Shown: piece after piece, positions 23,213 to 34,758 of the stretch | How positions within the stretch are numbered: the first letter of the stretch is position 1 | How the letters are laid out: each line of letters begins with the position of its first letter | NCBI GenBank assembly: GCA_029448655.1 | Contig: JACCLO010000003.1 | Location: forward strand, 2,852,001 to 2,916,000 | DNA: 64,000 nt | Direction of reading: 5' to 3' | From: Wolfiporia cocos | Taxonomy: Eukaryota > Basidiomycota > Agaricomycetes > Polyporales > Phaeolaceae | The notes under the pieces: generated by a model | The model's database searches: none | Told to the model about the DNA's origin: nothing | Seen by the model: the letters and a program-made list of their open reading frames with translations, nothing else | Program-made: the position numbers and the translations under genes

Positions 23213-23690
23213 GACGCTTCTCCTATATCTACTTCGCTGCATGCTATGCTGACGATCGCAAGTGCATTCAACTCGCTCAACGAGCAGAGTTGTGAGTGCG
23301 ATGTGCCCTGATGCTGGAGAAGAACACTGATGTACGGTGTGCGCAGGGATTGCGATGGCGTACTTGCTAATGTCGACTGTCTTCCAGCCATTTTTCGGGG
23401 GCGCATGTGACTTCTTTGGTTGCAAGGTGCGTGAGCAGCGTGCACAAACAGTCGGTGCTGACGCACGCAGCGCAGTTGATGCTCTTCATCGCAATCGGCA
23501 TATTTGAGTTTGGCTCGCTGATGGCGGTGACCATGCAAAATTTCATCTGGCTCTGCTGTGCGCGTGCGGTCACTGGCATCGGCGGTGCAGGGCTCATGGT
23601 GTGTGTTTTAAGCATTGAATTCTGCGCACAGGACTGATGGTGCACATAGGTGGTCATCATGGTCATGATAAGCCAGTACATATTTTGTTT
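23213..23690 (+). pseudogene. Truncated MFS drug:H+ antiporter (DHA2 type), N-terminal part only
   Basis: Exon-like pieces read LTIASAFNSLNEQS, then (after an intron ending about 23345) GIAMAYLLMSTVFQPFFGGA-CDFFGCK. After a further intron (about 23427-23449) they read SVLTHAAQLMLFIAIGIFEF and MQNFIWLCCARAVTGIGGAG-LMV. These match helices 1-4 of DHA2 transporters, including the motif-A loop (G-x-x-x-D-x-x-G) and the RAVTGIGGAG motif C-like block. DFFGCK lacks the usual Arg (GRK). The frame dies near 23690, 75 bp before another gene start, so at least ten of the fourteen expected helices are missing. It lies right after the foldback element. Confidence 0.7.
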
Positions 23691-23875
23691 CAACACATCC
23701 TGTGTGCTCTCGAGGCATTCCTATTTGCTACTTTATCTCCATCTAGTCTCTCCTTTCCCTCACTATGGGCCAAGCAGCCTCCCGCAATCATGCACAAACT
23801 CCCGTGGTGCCGGTAGATAGCACGCCTTCCGAGGCAGGCACTGTCACAGATCGCTCTGTGGTATTACCACCCAGG

Positions 23876-24606
23876 TGTAGTCACATGGTCGGTAGATAAG
23901 ATCTGGCATAGGTAGATAAGATAGTAGCTACCCTACGGTCACACTAGACACATGACGCGTCACTGTAGTTACATAGTAGCGCCCTGCGCCTTACAGCGCA
24001 TGGGCCCCCTTCAGGGCAAGTAGTTACAGTATGATGCGGCATGTATACTAGCTAGCGAGACTTGAGGGTTACACCTCAGTCTCTAGATTCTCAGCATTGG
24101 ACTGCAAGGTCCACAGCTACCTCTATTGCGCATGCGCCTGCTACACTCCTCGCCTGCCTAGTCTGCTGCAACTAGCCTGAGGCGCGTAGTGCGCCTACCC
24201 CTGTAGGGTCCTGACCCAGGAATCCTGCCTGAGGTCGGCGTCTCATACTGAGGGGTCGCAGAGGCTGGGTACACAACGTCCAGACTAGCGAGCCATAGTT
24301 CACACAGCAGAGGTTAAGGAGTTCAAGAGGGGAACACCCCCATAGTCGAGATTGATAAGTCTGAGGAGAACGCCTCAGACTTGTGAGCCTTAAGTACATG
24401 CAACGCCGCGCACCATTACTTGTAAGACTACCCTAAAGCGGCGCTAGTACCCACCGCCCAGAAGAGTCCAATGGAACGCTTACATAATACGCTACAATAC
24501 TATATACTCTTAAGTACCCAGTGGTAACCTAAGCTCCCTATGTTAAATGCAACAGGTCATGTGACCGCTGCGCGCTATACCTCATGTCGCAGAATTAACT
24601 GTGACA
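23876..24606. mobile_element. LTR-like hairpin-rich insertion, 731 bp
   Basis: It begins TGTAGTCACATGG and may end CTGTGACA, a TG...CA frame as in LTRs. It interrupts the broken RING gene just after its first exon. It contains perfect hairpins: AAGTCTGAGG-AGAACG-CCTCAGACTT (24357-24382) and AGGCGC-GTAGT-GCGCCT (24180-24196). No 5-bp target duplication was found and there is no coding frame, so a solo LTR is the most likely reading. The exact ends are uncertain. Confidence 0.45.
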
Positions 24607-26634
24607 GGTCCACCTTAGCAGGGGACTACCTGGGGTTGAGGACGTCCCTGGTGGGACACATGACGCAGTAAGTACTGTGTCAGGCACCAGCACAGCAGCA
24701 TCGTTGTTGAGGACTGCATCTCGCACAACAAAGCGATCCCACACATCATCCCTTCGCCAAAGCGTTCTGGGTTTGCTCCCCCACTCACGCTCGTCAAGCT
24801 CTCTTAACAGTAGTCCCTCGTCCCACGACGGCACGCAAGACGCACAGCCCCCAAAGAAATGATGGCGCTCATCAAAGCGCTGGTCAAAGGCCCCAGCGAT
24901 GAGCTCTGACGAGAGCACGGTGGTGGAGTCGACTCTGACACCTGTGGTAGAGGAGGAGGACCCTGTTGTTGTGACGAGCCCCTACACGCCGCCACCTGAA
25001 GAGCCACCTCATGCAGAAACAGAACTGGCATTGGAGCCCGAACAGTGATCGGTCACAGATAGGACACCACCAACTGAGCACAGTATTCTGGTAGCAGATG
25101 AACACTCTCCCAGCTGGAATGGATCCACGCTGTGGGACGAGCACGAGTCCTACAAGGACAATGGTGAGCCTGCGCAGCCAACACCTGCTTCCGAACAACC
25201 GCCACACCCATATCCACAGCCCGGTACACTCGTTGTTGTGCAAGGTGTTGTCAACACGATGGACTCGCAAGTGAATGAAACATCCACCCCACAGCAGCGA
25301 CCGTTGCGTCCATCTACCTCACGTCCCGTATCGGGTGTCCACTCGCAGAGATCGTCGTCTGCACCACGGGAGCGTGAAGGCGAACAGCTCGGAACTTGCA
25401 ATCGGTTATTGTCATTTATATCGCGCTCGCGGCCATTGTCGGAAGTCCTGTCGGGCTCGAACCGCAACTCCGCTATCTCCTCCAACAGCAGCCCAGGTTT
25501 CAATCCTGACCCGACTCCCGCAGAAGATGCCACTTCGTCCTCAGAACAACACAATAATGTTGCTGGCGAGGCTGACGGACGGCCATGGCCGTTGTCACCA
25601 GCAAGCATTGACATGCTGGGAACGCTTCTGAGGTGTGTGCATCTTGCCTTGTTTTCTCCGCATGATTGACTCTTCAGTAGTGTTGCTGCGGCTGCCACAG
25701 CAGCATCTCTCTTCTCCCCCGGGATTGTGTTCCCAGGCCACGGTAATGGTACTGCGATGGCTACACCAGGCTCTAATTGCCCGATGTCCCCTACTCCCAC
25801 CACGGGTCTAGGGACATTGGTGGGTCTTGCTGGTCTGGGTATGGATCCTCTAGGAGTTAATCCAGGACAGGCACCCAGCATTGCTCAGGTTCAGCGCGAT
25901 GGACGTGACCGTATCCGCAACGTATGGGAGAACATGCGCGACCGCCTTGGATTGCATTCGTGGAATTCTGTATTGGGTGGCCTCAATTCCATGCAATCGG
26001 ACGGTACGAGTGATCATATGCGCCCCGGCGATATGATGCTGGCTGAAATGGCGCACGCTCTGAACATTGGCCTTGGGACTGCCCAACGACAACAGCGTAC
26101 CCACTGGGACATCATCTGATCGCACTGGACCAAGCGGTGAAGCTGGTTCTGGTGGCAACACAAGTTCTCAGACTGTTACCGCCGATTCTGCAGATCACCC
26201 TGCTCCGGCTGAGGACAGCTTTGAGCGCTTCCTGCTGAACCTACGGAACGACCTCAGGATTGCTTTGTCAGAGGATGGTGCTGCAGAACACCCACAGCGG
26301 GATAATGTTCACTCGTCTCACTTGTCTAGTTCAACTACTCCGGCTCAGCAGGATCTAGCGCCCGCCACTTCTGACTTGCACCCCCCTTCCTCCACTACCA
26401 CCACCCCGCTCGACACGCCCGCTGAAGGTGCGGAGCCCAGTGAGCCTCAAGCGCCGTCGCCCGCTGCGACACACCTGAACGCAAACATCGTGGTGCCCGT
26501 GATCGTTGTCAGTCTGCAGTCTGTCGATATGGGCCGCACGCACAATCATGCTCACAGCGCCGCAGATCATATGCAGCCGTCGGACGACGTGCACTCTACA
26601 GAAAGTAGCTTGGTGTTACGGTCCGTACAATATC

Positions 26635-27152
26635 TGAATATCTTTGACGCCTCACTGGAGGAGAGGACTTAGCGTTCAACCGCATTACCGTGCGCTTACT
26701 TCCAGGGTTCTCTGTTCAACCAGCGACCCTCGTTTCATGTATAACAGCCCTATGCCCATAGTCTCGTAGCGTATCAGGTTCTAGCTGATATCTTGTGTAT
26801 AACCACAGAGCTTCTGCATTTCAGCCGTTGTTGCGCTCAACCGCAACGTTTCAGCTTAGTTATCGTAGCGTACTAACCATATGGACTTAGTGGTAGCAGT
26901 ACCAAGGACACTATGACCCCGGTTACAGAATCGTAGTATAAAGACCCTGCTGTAAATACTGGTCGAGTTTCTCAGCTCGACCTTGTTGAATTACAAGGAT
27001 CCTCTACTCGTTCTCAAAGGCTTGACACAAGTAAAGCCTGCAGCTAGTATATTGACGCTCGACTCTGCGGAGTCCTACGAATAGTGCGCTATTCGACACG
27101 CTGAGTAACTCAACTTAGTTATTTCAGCTGAATGGATATTCGATCCGTAACA
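26635..27152 (+). mobile_element. Hairpin-rich LTR-like repeat, copy A (518 bp)
   Basis: It runs TGAATATCTTTGACGCC ... GGATATTCGATCCGTAACA. It is a direct repeat of copy B at 27394-27910 with nearly identical length and roughly 80% identity by eye. It sits inside an exon of the broken RING gene. It carries a chain of short hairpins, for example GTTGCG-CTCAAC-CGCAAC (26830-26847), GGTCGAG...CTCGACC (26961-26982) and GAATAG-TGCG-CTATTC (27079-27094). There is no frame and no obvious target duplication. Confidence 0.65.
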
Positions 27153-27393
27153 CTTGGGTTCCGCTGAGAATTGGTGGAACCAGAGCAGCACTGCCCCCAT
27201 GGACATCCCCTCGCGTGGTCGCCCGTGGCGTTCACGCGCTGCAGATGCTCTGAGGCCACTGCTTCCTGGATGGAGAAGTGGTTTGCACAATAGACAATCG
27301 ACTGATGCAAATGGAGCCAGGACGTTCCTCGTTTATGTCATTGGAGGTATGCGAAATCTCAGCATCTTTGTTACGATTCTACCAGGTACACTC

Positions 27394-27910
27394 TGATAGT
27401 CCCTTTGACGCCTCACTGTGTATGAGGACTTAGCGTTCAACCGCTGTATCCAGCGCTTTATTTCTAGGGGCCTCCGCTCAACCGTAGGCCCTGTTTCATG
27501 TATAACAACCCTATGCCCACTCTCCGTGTTCGCATCGCGTTCTAGCTGATATTCTGTGTCTAACCACAGTAGTTCCTTGTTTCATCTCTTGTTGCGCTCA
27601 ACCGCAACGCTTCTCCTTTATTACCGATATCGTTAGCCCGATGGACTTAATAGTAGCAGTACCAAGGACACTATGACCCCGATTAACGAATTGTAGTATA
27701 TAACCTGATGTAAATACCGGTCGAGTTCCTCAGCTCAACCTTGTTGAATTACAAGGATCTTATACTCGTTCTCAAAGGCTTGAGCAATTAAGCCCGCAGC
27801 TTGTATATCGACGCTCCGACTCTGAGGAGTCCGACGAGTAGTGCGCTACTCGATATGCTGAGTAACTCGACTTAGTTATTTTGCGTTGAACGGATATTCG
27901 ATCCGTAACA
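27394..27910 (+). mobile_element. Hairpin-rich LTR-like repeat, copy B (517 bp)
   Basis: It runs TGATAGTCCCTTTGACGCC ... GGATATTCGATCCGTAACA, same orientation as copy A. It lies inside what was the intron between VYVIGG and YYPPNH of the broken RING gene. Its hairpin GAGTAG-TGCG-CTACTC (27836-27851) differs from copy A by a paired A-T to G-C change. It could be a solo LTR of the same element family as copy A. Confidence 0.65.
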
Positions 27911-28130
27911 ATCTTGAGATATCACTATTAACTTTCTACAGGCTATTACCCACCTAATCACCACATGGTGACGGGCTCGGACAGCTTAGATTCATATGAA
28001 GCTCTTTGGTATGTTCACAGATTGTCTGACAGTGCAACATGTCTGATTTCGAATATTCAGGGAGCTCGCCGAGTTGCTGCGCTGCAGGAGGATTTGAGTA
28101 GTATGACGCAAAACCTACGTCAAAAGGCCG

Positions 28131-28782
28131 AGGATATGTTCTAGTAGCTTTCTGTAGTTTGCGGCAGCTTATAAAATGGACAATGATATGAATTTGTACG
28201 TTCTGATTGATTTGGGAGTAAAGGCCACTGGCAATGAGTATGTTCTGGTAGCTTTTGGCACTCAACCCAGGGCCCCGAGTATTTTTCTCTAGCTTCCAGT
28301 AGACGGGGATATAATTTTTAAACTTCTGGGTATCCGTCCTACATGCCTAATACCACCTTCATAGCTTTTGGCATCTTACAGTAGCTACTACTATGTTACC
28401 GGGCGCCTAAAAGATAGCGCATGCTATTCTACCGTCCAATTTTAACCCCTATCATACCCGTTATTAGATTCTGGTATGAGGTACTTTCACTGGGACTCAT
28501 CATGGGTATCCGGGTATCCGAAACCAATGCATTGCCAAAGCGCGCTCAGACATGTGCTAAGGGTCATCCTAATCGCTGATTGGAGAAATACATATCTAGC
28601 CTACAATTAGTTTCTGGCACTTATCCTAAAAACACAGCACACGCAGAGCCCTCCATTAGTTATACAAGCGCAGGGCGATTTGGAGACTGTGAAGTATGCA
28701 GCAGACATGAGCCACTACGCAACAGATCAGTTATCGATACATGAATGCAACATCCTTCTTTCTCTCCACGCTCCACGCACGC
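28131..28782. other. AT-rich gap after the broken gene
   Basis: This holds two imperfect copies of TATGTTCT-GTAGCTTT (28135 and 28239) and a short tandem GGGTATCC (near 28505). No gene is visible. It may be where the missing RING end of the broken gene was lost. Confidence 0.35.
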
Positions 28783-31700
28783 CTACATCTGCACGGCGCT
28801 TATCTGCATTTGCGACACGAAGTCCTGCCACACCGCCTGCGGATTGCCCTCGGGCGAGTATGAGCGCGGGTCGCCGCCATCAAGTGAGTTTGCGGGCGAC
28901 GGCATATACATATCGCCTGCGGGTCCGTAATCGAACACGGGGAAATATTGCGGGAATCCTTGCTGCATGGGGTCCACTTGCATTGCCAACCCTCCGGCAT
29001 TTTGCTGATACGCTTCAGACATTTGCCTGAACGGCGTCACAATTGGCGATAGTTCGGCGAGCTGCTGCTGCTGCTGCGGGTGCTGATGCGGATGATGCGG
29101 CTGTTGTAGGCGAGGATGGCGCTCGAAGGAGGGTGAGTGTTGGTGCATCGAACCCGTGGGAGACTGATTGTGATGTGGCTGGTACCCATTGTACATACTG
29201 GATGGGCCGGGCATTGGAGAGGCGACAAAAGTGCGCAGATATTGTACGACGGACGGGTGTACGCGCTCGTCTTGCCAGTCGGTATCCTTGAGAGGAAGGG
29301 GGACAATGGGGTTGAGGGATGTCGGGGAACGGTCGGGGATCTGTGGAGACTGGGACTTCTCCTTAGAAGCAACGAGGCGCGTGCGCCCGCCGAGGATGTT
29401 GAGCTCGTCGACGGCGTCGGCGGGAGTGGTCGGCTCCGACTTGATGCCATGGGGAGGCGAGTTGCGGTACGCTGCCAGGCTCGCATGCGCCTTCTCCCGC
29501 AGGTTCTGGATGATGGTCTGCGAGCGGCGATGAACAGGCGTGCAATAGCAGTATCAGGAAGTGAGACATACTAAGACGCTTTCCGCATGGAAGAAGTGAG
29601 CGGTCTTCGCGAACAGCTCACAAGCCGAGTCGAGCTGGGCCAGCGCCGACGGGGCAAGGCTCATTGATGGACAGCGAGTCACGATCGAACCGAGGATAAT
29701 CTGTCATGACATCACATATCAGCAATCCGGGGAAGTCGCATGCAATGTGGCGCGAGATCCGTTCAATCGTCGTGGACTCACAGAGCACGAGAAAAGATGC
29801 GTCCACAGGAACCACATCCGCTCAGTCAGCTCCTTCAGTTGCGAGTGGATATTCCGCACGAGCGCAACGAGCGATCCTGCGCTGCGGTATGCTGCGATGA
29901 ACGATGACCCGTATGGGCTGCCCAGGGGATCCTCAGGGTGGTCGCTGATAGCGCGGGCAAAAAATCCACGGTGCATGTATAGCAGATCTGTCAGTGCCAT
30001 GGACACCATCAGCACCGCTTCTCCGACGTGATCGAAACAGGACAAATTCACGCACGAGACTCTCGGATCGCGAGGACTGTATGGCGTTGCAGGATCAGCG
30101 GCACGCTGTCCGTGTAATTGCCCACTCGTGCGTCCATCCCGAAGCCGGCGATTTGGAGCAGCGGCGGGACAGGGAAATTTCGGAGCTTTCGGTCGAGCTG
30201 CAGCACCGTGCTGTAGGTAGGTGTCTTGGCACCAAATGCCTGGTCGTACACCGAGTTCATACATTCCGACGTGAACTTGTGTTTCCACCAGTGAACTACC
30301 ATCAGTCGTGTGAGCGAGGTGTCAGGGAGATGACAGTTGGCGTCTCACATGTTTCCTCGTTGCAAGGGTCTTCTGTATAAGGTTTCTTGCAGTCGATATG
30401 CGCCAACGAGAACGACGGTGGCCGCCCGAGCGTGAAGGACTGGAGCGCAATTCAAACGTCAGCGGCAAAACTAAATCAACCGCTATGCAAGACTACCTGA
30501 AGAAGGTCATATGAAAAGACCTCCCAGAAGAGTTCCCGGCGCCGCTGGATTTCAGTCTGCTCGACTTTCCAGCGACCAGCATCACGATCTGCGAAAACGC
30601 ATCAGAACTAGAAGCCAGGTCAAGGTGCTGCGAACAGCACGTACGCAACCCCATCTGCACGACACGTAATCCAATATCAGTCATCACCCCAGAAGCGAAT
30701 TGACCGGACTACGTACGCTGACGCTCAACTTGACCGCGAGACCCATGAAAGCCCAGCGGGTCCCCACGCCGGTGCCATGCCGCTCACTAAGGAAGAGATA
30801 GAAGGCCATCAAATACTATACTCGTGCGCGTCAGTTACGCCGCGGGGTGCGCGGAGACATAACCCACCAGCGCCTGCACAGCGGCGAGGGTTGGTTCTTC
30901 GAAGACGGGACTTTGGAAGAGCGCCGCGCGCGCGAGCTGATGATACTTCTCTGCCTCGATGTTGTATGCTGGGCGCGCGAGGTCCATCAAGCTTCCGATG
31001 GAGAGCACCATGAACATCAGCGCGAGCTGATGCGCTAGGAGGGCATCGTCAAGGCTCGGTACATCTCTCGTATTGTAGAAGACGTTGTACGCCTGTTCAT
31101 CGAACATGGAGCGGGATAAGGGGTTGTACCTGTATGCATCGAGACGATGAGCGGGTATATGCTTATATATGCACTCGAAACGCACATCCAGGCTGCATGC
31201 TGGAAGTAGATCTGGCGTAGCTCTGCGGCCTCGTCTGCCGGGGGGAGATACCAGAAGAGTGTGCGGAGGCGCTCGAGACGGTCCGACTCGGATTCGTCTG
31301 TATGTGGGATATGTGGTGCTACAGGGAAGACCCCGCTGAGCGCCAGAATCTCTGGAGGGAGAAGCTGTCGCAAGCTGGCCCGGCGGTGATCACGGTCGTC
31401 ATCTTGGGAGCTCTCATTCTGCATCCGGCAGGGCGCTGCATGTCAGCATGTGACAGTAGCAAATATAGCATGCACGCACATGAAGGAAGTACTGCGGCGT
31501 CGGGGCATGCGTCAGCGGGGGTTCAGTGGAGCGCACAAGCACACGAGAAAGACGCACCCATGAGCTCGTTGCTTGCCCGAAATAGCTTGTCCGCCCGGTG
31601 TCGCTAATCGCTAGCGAGCCAAACGAGTCGACAACCTCTGACGAGTCATCGTGCGAGTTGTTATTTGTCGAGACATTGAGCTGTGCGAGTCCCTCGCGCT

Positions 31701-32269
31701 GAATAGGGGCCTTGATCAACAGCAGATCCTCCATAAGGAGGGGATGTTGTTCGACCGACTGATGGGCATGCGACTGCCGCAGCCCATCCTCGAGGTCGCG
31801 TATACGAGTCGAGAGCTGCGCGATTTTCTCGTGCAGCTCCTGGGTTGACGCAAGAACAAATCTACTGCGAGAACGTGTCAGCTGCGAGGCGGCCGAGGCA
31901 AACTCGGGGGCATATTGACCGGTTACCCTTGCCTGTGGTCAAAGAGCCTTTGGAAGGATCGCATGAAGTTGCTGGCCCTTGACCGATAGAGGCAGGACTC
32001 ACCATCAGGGCAGATCGCTGAGCAGCCACGTTTGATGCAGGACCCGCAGGGTATCTGGCGGTCACAACGCAGCTTCAATCTAGATTGCAGGGGTGTTCCT
32101 TGTTACCAGAAGACGGGACCGCGCCGATCGGGGGCTCGCACCTTCGACACTCTGCGCAGGAGAGGCGGGTGGCGCCGCGCTTGCGCTTTTTTGCAAAGGC
32201 GGCGCCGTTGGCGGGAGCGCCGTTGCCGTTGGCGACGGGACCGACGGGGGTAGCGTCGAGGGAGGACAT
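28783..32269 (-). CDS. Zn(II)2Cys6 fungal transcription factor (copy 1 of a paralogous pair)
   Basis: It starts MSSLDATPVGPVANGNG (32269) with a basic KKRKRG stretch. The zinc cluster is rebuilt over intron 1 as CAECRRLKLRCDRQIPCGSC followed by IKRGCSAIC (C-x2-C-x6-C-x5-C-x2-C-x8-C). A coiled coil, TQELHEKIAQLSTRIRDLED, follows. The Fungal_trans middle domain includes LALMFMVLSIGSLMDLARPA, EAEKYHQLARAALFQSPVFE and SFTLGRPPSFSLAHIDCKKP. The C-terminus is Gln/His/Pro-rich with QQQQQ. There are many short introns, not all resolved. It binds DNA in the nucleus; the target pathway is unknown. Copy 2 at 49008-52360 shares the whole domain order. Confidence 0.9.
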
Positions 32270-32751
32270 GGCGGATGATGGCAGACGCGAAGAAGAGAGC
32301 GTAGATATACGGATTTCGCGGGGAGCTTGAGGCCTGACACCACACGGCAGATGCCATCTCTCGATTCGGCACCTCCCACGATCGGTCGATACAGATCACC
32401 CACGTGCCGCTCATCTATCCTCACTCCCATCCCGGCTCAACAGCGTGTTGCCGCCGCGCAGGACCCGCCGCTGGGGCCCTCGTGCTCTGTGCGACAGCCT
32501 TCTTCGACCGCCCGGCCAATTCAGTGGCTTTCCCAGCACCCCGATGGAGAATCGTATATTCTGGTTATCTAGATAGGATCTCCCGCAGCTCGCAGATGTC
32601 TCCGTCGGCCACTCGCTTCTCCTGCCTTAACACTGTTTCTCGTTGCTTCTGATGCCTGAGCTTCCTGTTGCGCCCGCCGCGGAGAAAGACGCCACCAAAA
32701 GGAGTGCCCCATTACGCTAACGTATAGACGACACTTGAATATTGTATCGCA

Positions 32752-32892
32752 ATGGCAGGCCTGCCAAGCCCTGGCGCCGAGCCCTCACCACGAGAGACAG
32801 TGATTCTGATCGACGATGACCGCGATGTCCCGCACATCTGTTACTGCAATGAATCGCGATACATTCTGATTTACACATACATGCCCGGATGA
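32752..32892 (+). CDS. Small orphan ORF, 46 aa
   Basis: It reads MAGLPSPGAEPSPRETVILI, then DDDRDVPHICYC, ending at TGA. The Pro-rich start followed by VILIDDD looks like a first exon, and a GT lies right after DDDRD, but no second exon could be joined. It may be a relic or noncoding. Confidence 0.2.
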   Translation: MAGLPSPGAEPSPRETVILIDDDRDVPHICYCNESRYILIYTYMPG

Positions 32893-34050
32893 CACCGTGC
32901 GAGACCGAAAGTAGTGCAGCGCTACGCTGCAGACGCTGGTATGGAACCTCTGCTACCCCTGCTACACCCGCAAATACTCAGCTGTCGCAATCGCGTCAGG
33001 GCGAACCGGTGTCCAGATAGGGGTAAGATTGGCTCATCGACTAGAATGCACACAACGTGAATAGCTCTTGCTGCAATAAATGTAGCGTGGATGGAATTTA
33101 AATGTTACCGGAACAATGATAGGACCCAAAGAGCGAAATGCAGATTGAGCGGCCAGAGGGGAGGCACCGTTCAAAATACGGCAACAGGCTGCTGCCGAAG
33201 CCCTAAGGGGCCATACAATCGACTTGGTGCACTTAACCTCAGCATTGATACAGTGCGACTGGTCGAAATTGCCCACAGTACTACTGTGCCGATAAGCCGT
33301 AGACCCCATCAGCGCGGCGCATACGCGGGCGATCATATCCAGCACCGCCAGGGATATCAAAAGCGCGCTTCGGCCAAGCCACGATCCAGTGCGCGAGCCT
33401 GGCCTCTCTAGAAGCATGCCGGAGTGGGAAGATTGTATCGTGACGAGGGCCGACGCACCCGCCATTGGCGTTAAGTCCTCACCATCCGCGCTGCGGATGC
33501 GAGCGACAAGGCACGTACCGTGCGGGCGAGGGGGGTGATACGGATGAACGGGCCGCACGCGAAGTTGCGTGACCCGCAAGTTTGGCCGCATTTATCAACG
33601 CCGAGGACATTACATTGGTACCCACTGCGTCGGTGAGGTCGGATGTGTCGCACATCTTCATATGCAGCCACTTCGCGCGCAGCAGGGGACGCAAGCAAGC
33701 CCGATGATGCCCGCGAAATAAGTGTGGCGAATCGGGGGATCGTCGCAGGCTGAACGTTCGAGTTCTACGGCTAAATCAGGATCAGCGGCGATCGCATGTA
33801 CGAGCTACCCTGTTGACTGAGTCGCTGTGTGCAGGCTTATCTATGAGCATGAGTAAATTGCACCGTCTGAGTAAAACGCAGCAACATGCGCCTCGGAAGA
33901 CAGCGGCTATGATGAGAAGCGCACAGCGGACTTCGCAAGCCATATTATGAGCGCGTCCAGAAGACCTTCGCGGTAGAATGAATGGCCAAACGCCTAGTGC
34001 ACAGCCGGTACGCCTAGTCCAGGCACGGCAAGGTGAACCATTGCAGCATA

Positions 34051-34082
34051 GAGCATAAGCTTGGCATAGAGTATAAGCTTGG
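34051..34082 (+). repeat. Short tandem duplication
   Basis: GAGCATAAGCTTGG is repeated as GAGTATAAGCTTGG 18 bp downstream (34051 and 34069). Confidence 0.7.
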
Positions 34083-34722
34083 AGAATAAGGCGCTGCCCA
34101 GAGAAGATGCGGTAGTTTTTCGATGCGGATTGGTTGGTCGGTTGGGCGTGATGAATCAAGTGCTCACAATTTATGAGGAGCGAGCGGTTCTCCTTCACTG
34201 CGCACATCCTCGGCGCAGGCGGCTTGCAGTGGGTCACTGTCAGGACAGAAGCGTCAAATTTGACGTCTTCTGACGCGTGGAGCGCAACGCGGGAGTCAGG
34301 AAGCTGATGTACTCCGCATGCTATTGCTGAGGCGTCAAGAGTCCGACGGGTTTCGCTCACCTGACCACACTGGGTGGGCATGTCGGGCTGCAACGAGTAT
34401 GAGCCGCAAAGATTGGCGCAAGGCTACGCGGGACCGGGCGAGCCGACTTCTCTGTAGCGTTGTCGCACTGCTCTAAATAAGATCAGAGGCACTCCATTCC
34501 CCCATTGAAATAAGCGTGCGCTGTCCCGTTTTCACTGGTATTCATGCGCTTGTGATGCGTTCTCAGAAAGTGCGCTTTCCAAGACTATGCAACATTCGGG
34601 GCGAGGTGCAACTTGGTAGAAATATGCGGCTGCGGCTATTGTGATTCCAGACCGAGCGCCTTCGATTACTCAAGCGCGCATCCGGGCGCTCGGCAATATA
34701 TTTGTATGTGTTTGTCCGTCGA

Positions 34723-34758
34723 TCGAAGTTTTATGGGCGCTCGAAGTTTTATGGGCGC
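34723..34758 (+). repeat. Perfect 18-bp tandem duplication
   Basis: TCGAAGTTTTATGGGCGC occurs twice head-to-tail (34723-34740 and 34741-34758), about 250 bp upstream of the TSR4 start. Confidence 0.9.

Larger units (their letters stand above)
23765..28130 (+). pseudogene. Broken RING-type E3 ubiquitin ligase-like gene
   Basis: It starts MGQAASRNHAQTPVVPVDST, a myristoylation-type N-terminus. Recognisable exons include RSSKRWSKAP, then SVAAAATAASLFSPGIVFPG, then DRIRNVWENMRDRLGLHSWN, then MRPGDMMLAEMAHALNIGLG and HLNANIVVPVIVVSLQSVDM. Near the end are RGRPWRSRAADALRPLLPGW, ARTFLVYVIGG and (spliced) YYPPNHHMVTGSDSLDSYEA. This series matches a conserved fungal RING protein whose C-terminus should carry a C3H2C3 RING. 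Damage seen: TGA in frame near 24859-24861 and 25046-25048 (both could be CGA to TGA), a one-base frame shift near 26073, repeats inserted at 23876, 26635 and 27394, and the frame ends after ELAELLRC near 28095 with no RING. I judge it dead. Confidence 0.65.

Noticed and set aside
26635..27910. Copies A and B as the two LTRs of one complete retroelement
   Set aside because: Only 241 bp separate them, and that stretch is exon of the broken RING gene, so they are separate insertions rather than an element's two ends.
33034..33591. A 185-aa minus-strand membrane-like protein
   Set aside because: One weak hydrophobic stretch only; no conserved pattern and no neighbouring exon that extends it.
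33782..34393. A 203-aa minus-strand protein
   Set aside because: No family motif, odd Cys/His/Arg mixture, no splice pattern, and the surrounding 2.7 kb is gene-poor.
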